Assembly (NCBI GenBank): GCA_949751835.1
Contig: CATKHK010000033.1
Coordinates: 248,001-312,000 of the forward strand
Length of the DNA stretch: 64,000 nucleotides
Source: Blepharisma japonicum
Taxonomy: Eukaryota; Ciliophora; Heterotrichea; Heterotrichida; Blepharismidae
Direction: 5' to 3'
The position numbers and the translations under genes were made by a program. Shown here one piece after another: positions 32,260 to 42,987 of the stretch. The stretch's first letter is position 1. Each line of letters begins with the position of its first letter. The notes under the pieces are model-generated. The model was given only the letters and a program-made list of their open reading frames with translations, was not told the origin of the DNA and made no database searches.

Positions 32260-33213
32260 TTATTCACTTTTCTCCTTTGCAGACAGATACCTCCAATAAT
32301 GGGTGTTGGTCTTACAAATTGTATCCCAGTAGGTAAAAAATGAAGAATAATTCCCGACATTGTGAGAGTGATGGAAATTGTGATAATTAGCACTCCCAGA
32401 TAATGGCAATAGCCTAAAAGCACTCCATGAAAAATCATATCCTGAATGCCCATCAGTTGTTTCTAACAATCTGATTACATTCCACATATAAATTGTATAT
32501 ATATGACAATTTCCAAGAAGTAAAGGCCCTATAGCTGCCGGTAATAAATTTCCAAAAGCAAACTCCAAGGGATGTGCATATTCTGAAGCAATTCCAATTG
32601 TATTGATATACTCATGGTGTTTTTTATGTATTGCACCATAAAATCTTGGAGTGTGAAGTAAACGATGCAGCCAATAAAATGTTGTATCTTCTACCAGCAT
32701 AAAAAAGATCGTCTGAGGAATTAATTGTTTCCATGTAGGAAAAGCTTCAATTGATGTTACAATGCTAGGCTCAATAAAATATGATGGAGAAGCAACCAGA
32801 GGAACCACAATTAGATTATTAAATAGCAAGTTTTTAATAGTCTTTTTTAGCTGCACCTTCCAGAGCTCTGGGTTTTTCTTCCATGGCCATGGGTCATTCG
32901 AAATTTTATAGCGCTCAAAAAATGGCAATTCAGCATGGTAAATTAAGTACATCACAAGATTAGCGAGAATATATGTGAGTTCATGGATAATGACACATCC
33001 CACTCCATACATCAGAAATTTGTTTTCGTAGGGGAGGAGCTTGTAAATTGGGAGCATAAAGGAAGGAAGGATAAAATAACCGAACATGACAATAATGATA
33101 GCTGTGATTAGTCCATATCCTTTCCGAACGTATCTGACTTCCTCGTTCTCGAGAAGGTCTTTAAGACTGTCTACTTCTGAGTTTGAACAGGTTGAAGTAA
33201 ATGATGAAGGCAT
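32260..33213 (-). CDS. Sterol desaturase / fatty acid hydroxylase family membrane enzyme, 317 aa
   Basis: Several hydrophobic helices are present (YGLITAIIIVMFGYFILPSF, VVPLVASPSYFIEPS). The di-iron histidine motifs are visible: WLHRLLH, HKKHHEY and NYHNFHHSHN. Together with TDGHSGYDF these match the C4-methylsterol oxidase (MSMO1/ERG25) type of the family. The reaction would be oxidation of C4-methyl groups of sterols, or C5-desaturation in related enzymes, in the endoplasmic reticulum. Whether this organism makes sterols or modifies dietary sterols is not shown by the sequence. The stop is a genuine TAA. Confidence 0.85.
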   Translation of the reverse strand: MPSSFTSTCSNSEVDSLKDLLENEEVRYVRKGYGLITAIIIVMFGYFILPSFMLPIYKLLPYENKFLMYGVGCVIIHELTYILANLVMYLIYHAELPFFERYKISNDPWPWKKNPELWKVQLKKTIKNLLFNNLIVVPLVASPSYFIEPSIVTSIEAFPTWKQLIPQTIFFMLVEDTTFYWLHRLLHTPRFYGAIHKKHHEYINTIGIASEYAHPLEFAFGNLLPAAIGPLLLGNCHIYTIYMWNVIRLLETTDGHSGYDFSWSAFRLLPLSGSANYHNFHHSHNVGNYSSFFTYWDTICKTNTHYWRYLSAKEKSE

Positions 33214-33433
33214 CTGACCAGATTTTTATTATATGATCATAAATTTCATGATTTTAAGAGTTTAAAGAATGATGTCAGAAATCTAATATTTAAGATTTAA
33301 ATGAACTTTGCTGGGTTGTTAAATAGAAGAAAACATTCCATTTATTATTTTATACTTTAAATTTAATTTTCTCGACAATTGAAAATAAATGGAATCATTA
33401 TAAGTTCGAAAAGAAAATTCCAGTTTGAATAAC

Positions 33434-34279
33434 ATGAGTGTTTATTGTTTTTCTTTAAATATTAATATGGAAGAAAGAGTAAAAGCAAATATTGAAAAGC
33501 TCAAAGCAGAAACTCAACAGCATCTTGGAAGAAATAAGATAATTTTGCTTGGCTTATTTGTATTTGCGATTATTGGGTTCTACCTTGTTGTAAACTCAGC
33601 TCCTGCGTTTACTGATGCTGAAAAAGAAAAAATTTTCAGATTTCCCAACAACGCTGAAAAGTTAGGAGAAATGAGTCATGTGATATCCAAATATACAGAA
33701 AAATATTACGCCTACGTCATTTTCATTCTATCCTACTTGCTTATTTTATTATGAACTTTTTTATTACCAGGGGCTCCACTCCTTTTCGTTTTATCAGGAG
33801 CATTGCTAGGATTTTGGACAAGTATGATCATGGCAACTGTTTCTTTAGCTATTGGCTCTGCTCTTTCTTACATATTAATAGAAACTGTTGGCAAAGGCAT
33901 CGCTATAAGACTCTTTCCTAACCCGATTAGCAAAGCTTACACAAACGTAGAAAAGCACAAGCATAATTTGTTCTTTTATATACTTTCTTTGAGAGTAATG
34001 CCTTTTGTGCCAAAATGAATTATGACTATGTCAAGTCCAATAATTGGCGTTTCTTTTAGCACTTTTATAATTACTGCTGTCTTAGGATTGCTACCTCACA
34101 TTTTCATTTTTGTGAACACAGGAACGACGCTGACGTCTATTAGCGATTTAGGCTTAAACAGATATTCTATATTAAGCCTAATTGGATTGGCTGCTTTAAG
34201 TTTATTGCCAACTTTCTTCACAAAAAAAGCAGTGCAAGATGAAGATAAAGTGGAAGACATTAGCCCTAAAAAAGACTAA
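33434..34279 (+). CDS. VTT-domain (TVP38/TMEM64/DedA) membrane protein, ~281 aa
   Basis: Three standard-code pieces join through two TGA=Trp codons (LLILLWTFLLPGAP and PFVPKWIMTMSSP). After a charged N-terminal helix (MEERVKANIEKLKAETQQ) there is a TM (IILLGLFVFAIIGFYLVV), then the VTT signature: LPGAPLLFVLSGALLGF, a re-entrant loop, SLRVMPFVPKW and a late segment SFSTFIITAVLGLLPHIF, where R-x-x-P-x-x-P is the DedA hallmark. VTT proteins include scramblases at the ER or Golgi. Two starts are possible: 33434 (MSVYCFSLNIN) or 33467 (MEERVK); the second looks more natural. Confidence 0.82.
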
Positions 34280-34326
34280 TAATTATCAAAAATTACATAA
34301 AATGGCTTATAAGCTGTTATTTACCT

Positions 34327-34704
34327 TTAAAAAATAAAGAAACCTATCATCCCGCCTATGATAAACCCGAGAACTTTTTCTAGAGTAATTTTGAGTCCTT
34401 CTCTTTTTCGGTGGAATTCTTTGACACTGAGAGAGACAAGCTCTGAAGAGTTGAGGTCTCCTTTGATTTTGTGGTAAAGCTCACTTCAGTCAACACTTGC
34501 ATACCCATAATGATTTAATAATTGGTAAAAAGCAAATGCTCCCATCATTCCATATGCAAAAATTGTGCTGACTTTTTTGAAGACCCCAATTGAAGCAAAC
34601 CCAACTCCAAGAGAAAATGTAATTCCTTTGACAGGGCAGGATTCTTTATTGTCTTTGCTTTGCTGATCATTACTCTTGTTGTCTCCTTGTGACAAGTCTG
34701 ACAT
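34327..34704 (-). CDS. FUN14-family membrane protein, 125 aa
   Basis: Start ATG 34704; one TGA=Trp (forward 34486) in GYASVDWSELYHK. The N-terminus is polar and Lys/Asp rich; then FSLGVGFASIGVFKKVSTIF and AYGMMGAFAFYQLLNHYGY, a FUN14-type core, and a final hydrophobic hairpin VLGFIIGGMIGFFIF. Glycine-rich G-F/GxxxG segments are typical of FUNDC proteins of the mitochondrial outer membrane, which act in mitophagy and ER-mitochondria contacts. An LIR motif was not evident. Confidence 0.7.
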
Positions 34705-34815
34705 TTATAGACTCATTGTTGCTAAATGTAAATTAAGCGGCTTTTTGCTTAAAAATAAATTCTGCAGTGGGTTTTATTTCAATTGGATTGAAAATGACTT
34801 TTAATTACATCAAAA

Positions 34816-37041
34816 ATGGATCAGTTTTTCTCTTCTAAGCCTCACACCCCGTACAGAGTTGCAAGATGCAAAACAACAATGTCTTCTAGCGAGTCTCCAA
34901 TCGGCATCTCATTTATAGATGCACTAAGAGAAGTCTGCCCATTATCGTTCAATAAACAATTTTTGAGACAATTACTTGAAAACCAAAAAACTGAGAAAGT
35001 TTCAGCGATAATTCCTTTTAATTTAGGTAAAATACAAAAGACATACACACAGGTCAAAGAAATTTGGAAAATTGTTAATAATGAGAATAATCCAGATGTT
35101 TCGAAAGAAATAACCAAGAAATCAATAACGTTAGAAAAATCAGTATTTCAAAGACCTTTAAGCTCTTTACAGTCGCTTTCTAAGGATATGTCTGTTATGA
35201 AAAATAGTAGTTTTCGATCGAGAAATCTATCTCAAGATCAGCAGCAATTTGAGAGCATTTTAAGATCCCATTGCACTACTAATAATGCTGAGCCCAATAC
35301 AGTTGTTGCTAGACCGAGATCTGCTATTCATTATATGTCAAAAAATAGAAGTAAATATGCTCCTGGGGTGATTAGGATTATCCCAAAACATTCAAGAAAT
35401 AATTCTACTGCAACTGATACAAACCAATTCTCAATCCAGGCTAAAACACAAAGGTCTTTGAGTTCAACAGAAAGAAATAGCAGGCACTCACAGAAAAATT
35501 CATGCATAATCTCTCCCTCCTTGCATGCGCCTGAACAGTTCCCAATAATCAAAAAAATAACAGAAAAATCTGAAGTTTATGAAGAAACCTATTCAGGAGA
35601 ATATTCAAATGGAAAAAGACAAGGACAAGGAAAAGTAATATACCCGAATGGAGATGTCTATATTGGTGACTGATATGAAAATAAAAAGCAAGGTCATGGA
35701 ACATACACATATGCGAACTCGCATATTGAGTATGAAGGCTCCTGATATAATGATCATAAGCATGGAATTGGAATCATGAAATCATCTACTGGACAAATCG
35801 AAGGCCGATGGGAAAATAATGTACTTAAAGAAAGTAATGTCATTTTTACTTATGATGAAGTAAATATTTATCGCGGAGATTCAAAATCAGGTGTAAGAGA
35901 TGGGAGTGGGAGCATGAAATATCAGTGTGGAGCAGAGTATGTTGGATTATGATGCGATGACAGAAGAGAAAAGCATGGCTATATACGGTATAAGCAAGAT
36001 TTCTTTTTTGAAGGACATTTTCATATGGATTCCACACATGGGTATGGAGTTCTAATAAGAAGTGATATAATTAAACCTCCAAAAAGAAACAATGGATATT
36101 CAAAAACAATGGAAGCTTATAAGAAGCCTGATATTAATAGTCAAGATTACTCCGAAACTTTCCCTGAGTTTGCGAAGCTTCATTTAAAAAGTTCAGATAT
36201 TGTATACATTACTCATGCTGCAGATATTAGTAGACATGTTCCGAGTGGAGTATTCAAATCTGGAAAGTTGAGTGGGTAACTTTAATTTAGATCTGGCCTT
36301 GCGCATTATGGGATTTATGGCTATTACGAAGGAAACTTTACTGATGGTCAAAGAGAAGGCTGAGGGAAAATGATTTATAATGACCCCGCACACGTCTGCT
36401 CTTGATTTCCAGAAACGGAAGGAGAATATATTGGCCATTGAAGAAATGATGCAAGGCATGGCCAAGGAATCATGACCTGGCCAAATGGAACTAAGTATGA
36501 GGGAAAATTTAATATGGACAGAAGACACCATGTGATGGGGAAAATGGTTTTTGAAACTGGAGAAATTTATGAAGGAGGTTGGGTCAATGACAAACTCCAA
36601 GGCTATGGAAAATTAACTTTGGCATCAGGAATCGTATTTAAAGCGCGCTTCAATTCTGGAATTGCAGAAAGCTCTGGCACAGTTGAATTCACTGATAAAG
36701 TTTATGAAGGAGCTGTAGCGAATTTTGTACCAAACGGCAAAGGAAAAATGAGATATAAAAACGGAGATATTTATGATGGAGATTTTGAAGACGGTGCTAT
36801 TAATGGCATTGGTAAAATGACTTATGCCAATGGAAATATATATGAAGGAGAATGGGCAAATGGATATAAGGATGGGAATGGAACAATGATCTATAGAGAT
36901 GAGGGAACTGTATATAATGGCGAATGACTTGAGGATAAAAGAAGCGGAAAAGGCGAACTTAAAGACATGAGAGGAAAAGTAATATATCATGGAGATTGGG
37001 TCTATGATCTTCAAGATGGTATTGGAGAAATGGTGAGCTAA
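34816..37041 (+). CDS. Large MORN-repeat protein, 736 aa
   Basis: Exon 1 begins at ATG 34816; a 15-nt intron (36276-36290) follows. Many TGA codons read as Trp in the repeats themselves (YIGDWYENKKQGHG, YEGSWYNDHKHGIG, YVGLWCDDRREKHG, YIGHWRNDARHGQG, YNGEWLEDKRSGKG). The first ~250 residues are a disordered Ser/Lys/Arg-rich region; about seventeen MORN repeats follow, interrupted near the intron by a linker with a phosphorylatable Tyr-rich stretch (NGYSKTMEAYKKPD). MORN proteins scaffold ciliary, basal-body or cortical structures and bind lipids. Of all genes here it gives the cleanest evidence that UGA is Trp. Confidence 0.9.
36276..36290 (+). other. 15-nt intron (MORN gene)
   Basis: Sequence gtaactttaatttag, removing an in-frame TAA between KSGKLSG and SGLAHYGIYGYYEGN. 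Confidence 0.9.
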
Positions 37042-37153
37042 ATGGCTTCAAAGGCTCTGTTTATTTAATTTACTAATCGTAAATATTTTATTTATATCCT
37101 AATGAGCCATTTTAGCATAAAGAATCAGCTTCCCTCCATTTTCATACATAATA

Positions 37154-37804
37154 ATGGATAAAAATAGAAGTTTTCGTCCAAAGAGAAGAATACAGAAAGG
37201 CGAAAAAGGCTACAGATTGAGACAGCTTATTAAGCACACTTTGGGTACTGGAGATCCTAATAAATATGTTGAACTCCCTGAGGGCGAAATGCTATTAGAA
37301 TGGATTGCCGTTCATATCATTGAATTTTATAACGAAATCAATCTCATTTATGGAGCTTTGGTCGAATTTTGCACAGATCAGTCTTGTAGGGTAATGTCAG
37401 CTGGTCCTAGATATGAGTTTAGGTGGAGTGACCAAAATAACCCAATACCCTTACAGCTTTCAGCACCTCAATATATTAATAAACTTATGGAATGAGTTGA
37501 AGGAAAACTCAACGATAGAAATCTTTTCCCAACTGATCTTGGTGTCGATTTTCCCTCAAATTTTATTCCTTCTGTAAAAGTAATGCTGAAACGACTTTTT
37601 AGAGTCTACGCCCACCTGTATCATACCCATATGCAGAAAATAATTGAAGTAGAGATGCTTCGCCATATTAATACATCATTTAAGCACTTCCTTTATTTTG
37701 TGCTTAGGTTTGACCTTGTCTCTGAAGAAGAGATGAGCTCTTTGGGAGAGCTAATAAAAGAATTCAAAGATGAATATGGATGCCAACAAGTTGTGTCCTT
37801 ATAA
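37154..37804 (+). CDS. MOB1: Mob1-family kinase activator, 216 aa
   Basis: The N-terminus (FRPKRRIQKGEKGYRLRQ) and the core FCTDQSCRVMSAGPRYEFRW match Mob1 very closely; C-terminal YAHLYHTHM supplies the two histidines of the zinc site with the two cysteines in CTDQSC. LEWIAVHIIEFYNEINLIYG and NTSFKHFLYFVLRFDLV are also family hallmarks. One TGA=Trp falls in NKLMEWVEGKLNDR. Mob1 binds and activates NDR/LATS kinases and in ciliates is linked to cell division and the division plane. The gene is intronless and complete. Confidence 0.95.
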
Positions 37805-38150
37805 ATTATTGAGAAACTCTTTTGGGACAATTTTGATAATTTAAATTGTTCTTATTTAATTTACTATAAATCAAATCTAAAATCAGAATGACTCTGAAAA
37901 TATGGCAGTTGTTATTTTATATCTTCATTTCTATTTTGAAAAATTGTTTAAATAAAAAATAGGACTTCCTAGATATATATTAAAATGAATTATCATATAA
38001 AGAGAGACCCTATATTATTATGTAAGATAATTTTTCTTATATAATTTACACACATTAAAAACTAGTTTGGCCAAATAAATTATTAGAATTGTGCAAGAAT
38101 CTACACCAAAAAAAAGTTTTGAACATCTACTATTATATTTAATTTACAAA
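37805..38150. other. Intergenic spacer, AT-rich
   Basis: Roughly 350 bases between Mob1 and the Rab gene. AT-rich, no sustained frame with TGA as Trp, no RNA-gene features. Presumed Rab promoter and Mob1 3' region. Confidence 0.4.
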
Positions 38151-38768
38151 ATGGAAGCTAGATCAGAATAGTAATTTCTATTCAGTCACTATCTCTTCAA
38201 GGTTGTTTTGATCGGCGATTCTCATGTTGGAAAATCCTCTCTTCTCTTACGACACTCAGAAAAAACTTTCAAGGATAATTATCTCTCAACAATAGGTGTT
38301 GACTTCAAGCTTACTGATGTCTATATCGACGAATCTCATGTAAAGCTGCAAATTGTAAAATTTACATAGTGGGACACAGCAGGTCAAGAAAGATTTCGTA
38401 CAGTCATAAATGGGTATTACCGAGGGTCTGATGGTGTTATAGTCGTTTTTGATAAAACAGATAGAGAATCATTTGAGCATGTAGATGGCTGAATCAACGA
38501 AGTAGATAAATACGCTACACAGAATCCTGCAAAAATCTTAGTCGGCAATAAAAGTGATATGATTCCAGTTGTAGACACTGCTGAAGGACTGAGAAAAGCT
38601 GAGAAATATAAAATGGATTATATTGAAACTAGTGCTAAAGAGCCTTTTCAGGTAGACCAACTATTTGATATACTTGCGACAAAAATGATCAAGAATGGCG
38701 GAAAAGAAAAAAAAGGAGGCGATCGAATTGCAAATAAAGAAAAAAATCGAAAGTCAGGCTGCTGCTAG
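38151..38768 (+). CDS. Rab-family small GTPase, 195 aa
   Basis: Two 15-nt introns: 38171-38185 after the first 20 coding nt and 38355-38369. Spliced sequence gives [20 protein letters not shown] then VGKSSLLLR (P-loop), [16 protein letters not shown] (switch I), [20 protein letters not shown] (split exactly before WDTAGQ by intron 2), GNKSD and ETSAK, ending [19 protein letters not shown]. The double-Cys C-terminus is for geranylgeranylation. IGVDFK and [10 protein letters not shown] indicate the Rab1/Rab8-type secretory or exocytic group, though the position-specific subfamily is not resolved. One TGA=Trp lies in HVDGWINEVDK. Stop is TAG. Confidence 0.92.
38171..38185 (+). other. 15-nt intron (Rab, first)
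   Basis: Sequence gtaatttctattcag, between the first 20 coding nt and the P-loop exon; codon TA/T split. Confidence 0.85.
38355..38369 (+). other. 15-nt intron (Rab, second)
   Basis: Sequence gtaaaatttacatag; its removal places TGG next to ATT, giving [11 protein letters not shown]. Confidence 0.95.
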
Positions 38769-38816
38769 CATAATAATTGTATTTTGAAATTATAATTAAA
38801 GCAAGATAATTATTAA

Positions 38817-39353
38817 ATGGTGAAGAAAAGAGGGCCGCCGGCCTGGATTTTCATGATATGGTTTCCTCTTATAACAGCTTTTACAGTTTATTGGCTTTAT
38901 CATGTTTGAACAGTGCAAAATAAAGTCCCTCATTACATTTGGAATAATAAAGACCCATTAATTCTAGCAATCACTTGTAGTGCTGTCAGCACAATTTTTA
39001 TATTTCTTCAGGTTCAAACTGTAGCTACCCAAAGGCTTCTCACAAAAGCAGGTGATACAATCTACGGACCTGAAAGCGATTTCTTGAAGCTTTCTAAAAA
39101 TGTCTTACAAAATACCCTTGAACAATCATTTTTATTCATAATTAATTTACTTGCTGCTGCAGTTAACGGATTGCCAAACGAAAGGATTGTTTTAGTGACA
39201 ATGACATTTATTTTTGCAAGAATTTTATTTTGGTGTGGCTATATTGTAGGTGTTTATATAAAGTTCTTCCCATTAAGAGGGCCTGGATTTCTACTTACGT
39301 TCTCCAACAACGCATTACTTTTACTATTTAATGTTCTAGCATTTATTAGATAA
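38817..39353 (+). CDS. MAPEG-like membrane protein, 178 aa
   Basis: ATG 38817 begins MVKKRGPPAWIFMIWFP; a TGA=Trp sits in YHVWTVQNK. About four hydrophobic segments: WIFMIWFPLITAFTVYWLY, ILAITCSAVSTIFIFLQV, EQSFLFIINLLAAAVNGLP, and ARILFWCGYIVGVYIKFF. The pattern NVLQNTLEQSFLF followed by FxxARILFxxGY and RGPGF is that of MAPEG-family proteins (microsomal glutathione transferase and eicosanoid enzymes), here weakly conserved. Substrate and reaction unknown. Confidence 0.65.
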
Positions 39354-39397
39354 ATATAAGATTTATCATAATTCAAAGCCATATTCTTAAATTAAAT

Positions 39398-42067
39398 ATG
39401 AGTTCAGGCGATAAGAAAAACTCCTCAAAAGAAAACAGCCCTAGGCGGCCTCCGCTTCCATTATTTAGAGCTGCAAAGAACAAATTAAGCTTAATCTCAA
39501 AGCTTAGAGACACTTCAAATGTAGGAAGCCCATCAAGACTAGAAAAAGAAAGCTTTGAAAATCGAAATTTTCAATCTTTGTTAAGTAAAGTTACATTTTC
39601 AAGCGATGATTATTTATATGACCACCTACTTTCTCCAGGCATTGCATTTTACAAGTTTCTAGCAAAGCGCTCAAATAAAACAAATATAGCCAGGCTTGAA
39701 ATTGCGATTCCTGACACAATAGTTTTTAATGAAAGCATGATGCCGGTTTGAATCTATACAGGTGAAGATGGTTTTGTATATAGGACTGAAACATTCCATG
39801 ATCACTTAATCCATAATAAATTTGGCATGGTTGAACATCCTTGAGAAGTAGTTGCGGTTGTAAAAAAGCCTAAATGGAATAATGAGCTTAAAAAATATCA
39901 TGGGCTAAGCACATACGTTCTAAACTCCACTGATTTAAAATCAAGACTCAATGAGTTTTCTAGTGGAGAGCCATGCGTTATCCAAAGGTTTATCAAAAGC
40001 AAAGGACCTGTGGCATTTGTATGTAGAACTTTTTACAGAAAGCAGGGAAGGTGCTGCGTATATGTAATTACAAATAAAGTGGGATTTTTAAATGAAAATG
40101 TCGAGCCAAGGAAAAGATGCTTGACTTCGACAGGTGAAAAAGACTCAACAAATATCATCACTTCAATGAGTGGGAGATATTTGAATGAAACTCTTCCAAT
40201 GGTAAAAAAAGTTGCTCAGTTTTTGGAAATGAGCATGGGGACTGAAGTATTGGAGCTTGCTTGTGATTTTATTAAGGATGAAAGCAATAAATGATGGTTC
40301 ACAACTTGCAAAGCGTTTAAACTTGGAGAAATGGAGCCAAATTTGAGTGGGTTTATAGTGGATAAACCATATTGAAGTAGTGATAGCGATAATGATGAAT
40401 TAGAAGGAAACTCAATGCACAATGATTATCAGCGACTTAAAAGATGCAGGTTGTGCCAAGTCTATCACCCCCTAAGCGCTTTATTGCACCAGCTGACAAT
40501 AAAGATGATTACTCAAACTGATCAGCATTTGCGTGAGAGAGGAGTTATGATCCAATGGCTAGATCGTGCTGAATACCGACACTCTGGAATGGCAACAGTT
40601 TACCAAAGCTATCCCGTCTGCCGGGATTGCTATAGTTTATATGAGCTTACAGAAGAATTAAAAGAAATCCAGCGAATCACCTCTCTAGTTTTCAGTATCC
40701 CTTATAAACCTACCGAAGTGAGCTATGGAGAAATGCCTGAAAATTGGGAATTCAAGTCTGACACAGCAGTTGTCGTTACGAATGAGAAGCCAAAAACAGT
40801 CATGGAAGAAGCTCGAGAAAGCAAGCCAATGAAGCTTTTCAGAATAGTCCTTATTTTGCTTGGGATCGAAGAAATCTCACAAAGTATTAAGCACGACTTT
40901 TCAATTAAATTTTCCATGTTTAACATAGAGCAAGTCTATCAATTAGACAGCTTAAAATGAAAAGACGGAAGAATTGAAATGAATAAGTTTAGGATGTTCC
41001 AATTCTTTGCAAACTCAAGAAAAGAGTGAAAGCACTATTTGAACGAGAATAATGTGCTCTCGGTATACTTGTGTAGAGGAAACAAAACTATTTCAAAAGT
41101 TGACTTAGAAATAATTGACTTCAGAAACCCTATAGTAAAACATAAAAAATATTACAAAGTTTTGTCAAAAAATACAAATGTTTTGGGCTTTTTAAATTGC
41201 CAATTAGCAATTGAAGAAGAAGGCTTTATTGATGTGACTAATATTAAGCTGCAACACCACTCTGGACTATTTGTCCCTCCTGAAGATTTTATCTTGTGTT
41301 TGCCCTTACCAGATGAGTGGCTTGAAATTTTGCCAGATATAAGCGACCCAACTGAAGCAATTGAGCTCACTAATCATAGGCCCTCACTAATTTCAACTGC
41401 AACTCAACATATAAACACTTCTTCCTTAAATACCACTAAAGCATTAATTCCAAAGCCACCTCCAAAGCGCGTGAGAGCTCAATCTGCACATAACAAAAGA
41501 ACTTATCGAAAGTTTGATTCCTTAAATATGAATCAAAGCTATCTAAACGATTCAAAATTAACAAATCTTAATGATTCAAAATTAATTACAGCAAAAACAG
41601 TCAGAGCACGGTCAGCTTCACAAAGGAAAAAAATTTGACGCTTAACAATTGAAGTCCATACAGCAACTGGGCTTATTGATCCTATAGAAAAAAAGTGGAA
41701 AGTCGTTTTTAAAGCCTTTGGGTCTAAATATGCTGAAGAGGAAATTACTAGAAGAGAGCATTTAATTCACTTTAAATTCATGAAAGAGATTTATATTAAA
41801 TGCAGCAGCTCAAAGCTTTTGCAAACTTTAATGAGCGAAGTTATTGAATTTAGGGTTTTTAGAGACAACGAAATTGGAAAAGCAGCTGTGCCCTTGGAAA
41901 TTTTGAGATATGAAAGATGTGTCAAATCAGGCTATCCTGTAGAAATGGAAGGAAGAGGAGGTGTTTTTCTGGATGTGAATCTAAAGTTGGAAGAATCGAA
42001 GTCAAAAGATGTTGAAGTTATGAGAGTTGTTGGCCCGGGAGTTTCTCTTGTAAAAGTTGAAGTCTAA
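39398..42067 (+). CDS. Unknown protein with zinc-ribbon-like motifs and C-terminal C2-like region, 889 aa
   Basis: One frame, ATG 39398 to TAA 42067, crossing several TGA=Trp codons (MMPVWIYTGED, HPWEVVAVVKK, DESNKWWFTTCKAF, DSLKWKDGRIEMNKF, RKEWKHYLN). Residues ~80-320 contain short motifs (EPCVIQRFI, VLELACDFIKDESNKWW) that vaguely recall ATP-grasp/TTL-like folds. Around 345-415 are two CxxC pairs (RCRLCQVYHP and VCRDCYSLY) consistent with one zinc site. The C-terminal ~150 residues (WRLTIEVHTATGLIDPIEKK and following beta-rich sequence) look like a C2-type sandwich. A Ser/Arg basic linker (RVRAQSAHNKRTYRKF) precedes it. No function is claimed; a ciliary or membrane role is plausible. Confidence 0.7.
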
Positions 42068-42224
42068 TACTGCTATTTATTCTTTTTTAATAAATCATGA
42101 TGCTATAAGATATTTTTGTAGTTTTACTAAATAAATATTATTTTTGAATGTTTTAGCGTATTTATTTTAAATTAAGCTTCAGATTTAAACCAATTATTAA
42201 AATAATATTTCTAAATACTCAAAA

Positions 42225-42986
42225 ATGAATGAAAATTCTAGACATGCCCACACTCTTTCTGAAAGAACAACTCTAAAAATCAACCAAATTGTTAATAGTC
42301 CTACACAGGTTAGTTTCCCTGTGAAGCGCGTAATTGAAACAATTAAAGAAAAAAGCAGCAATAATAGAACATTTCAAAATTCCAAAAGATTTCTGCCTTT
42401 TGTAGCAGAAAGAGGAACATTTGGTAAATTTCTGCCAGCTCTTAATCTAAATTCCGACCCCAAAAAAATTGAAAACAGTGAGCAATCCATATTAGATTAC
42501 AAATCCAAGCTAAACTCTTCAAAAACTATCAGTGAAAAGCAGCAACATTTCAAACTTGTTTCGCCAAGAGCTTACTATCCTCCTCCTGTTGGCATTTACA
42601 ATATAAATGCCGAAGTAAATAAGCATGATATCAGCTTTCCTATCTCCACATCACCAAGATTGCCTTCAGTAAAATCCCCAAAAAATTCAACAGACTTTAT
42701 TGATTGAGACAAGGCCTATACATTTAAAGACAAACACTCTGTTTTATATGACATGAAAAGGGTGACAGGAAGGGAAAAGTATTATGTGAATAATAGCCAT
42801 AGAGATGCTATGAGTTTAATTAGTGCAAAACTGCCTGATAAAATGCCAAATCAATATGGGCTGCTTGCTGATGTTGATGTGCATGGATATATGAGTGAAA
42901 TCAGCCATATTGAAAAAGGCGTGCGAGATAGGCTTAAAGCTATTAAAAAAGCTCATAAAAATTTAGTAAAAACTATGCTAATTTAA
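42225..42986 (+). CDS. Hypothetical protein with one SHIPPO-like motif, 253 aa
   Basis: ATG 42225 to TAA 42986, with one TGA=Trp in STDFIDWDKAYTFKD. Basic, Ser/Lys/Asn-rich N-terminal half; a PPPVGIYNINAEV stretch resembles a single SHIPPO-type P-P-P-x-G-x-Y unit, and the last ~50 residues form an amphipathic helix (GVRDRLKAIKKAHKNLVKTM). The stop is followed by one base and then the ATG of the next gene (see findings). Possibly a cytoskeleton-associated protein. Confidence 0.65.
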
Positions 42987-42987
42987 T

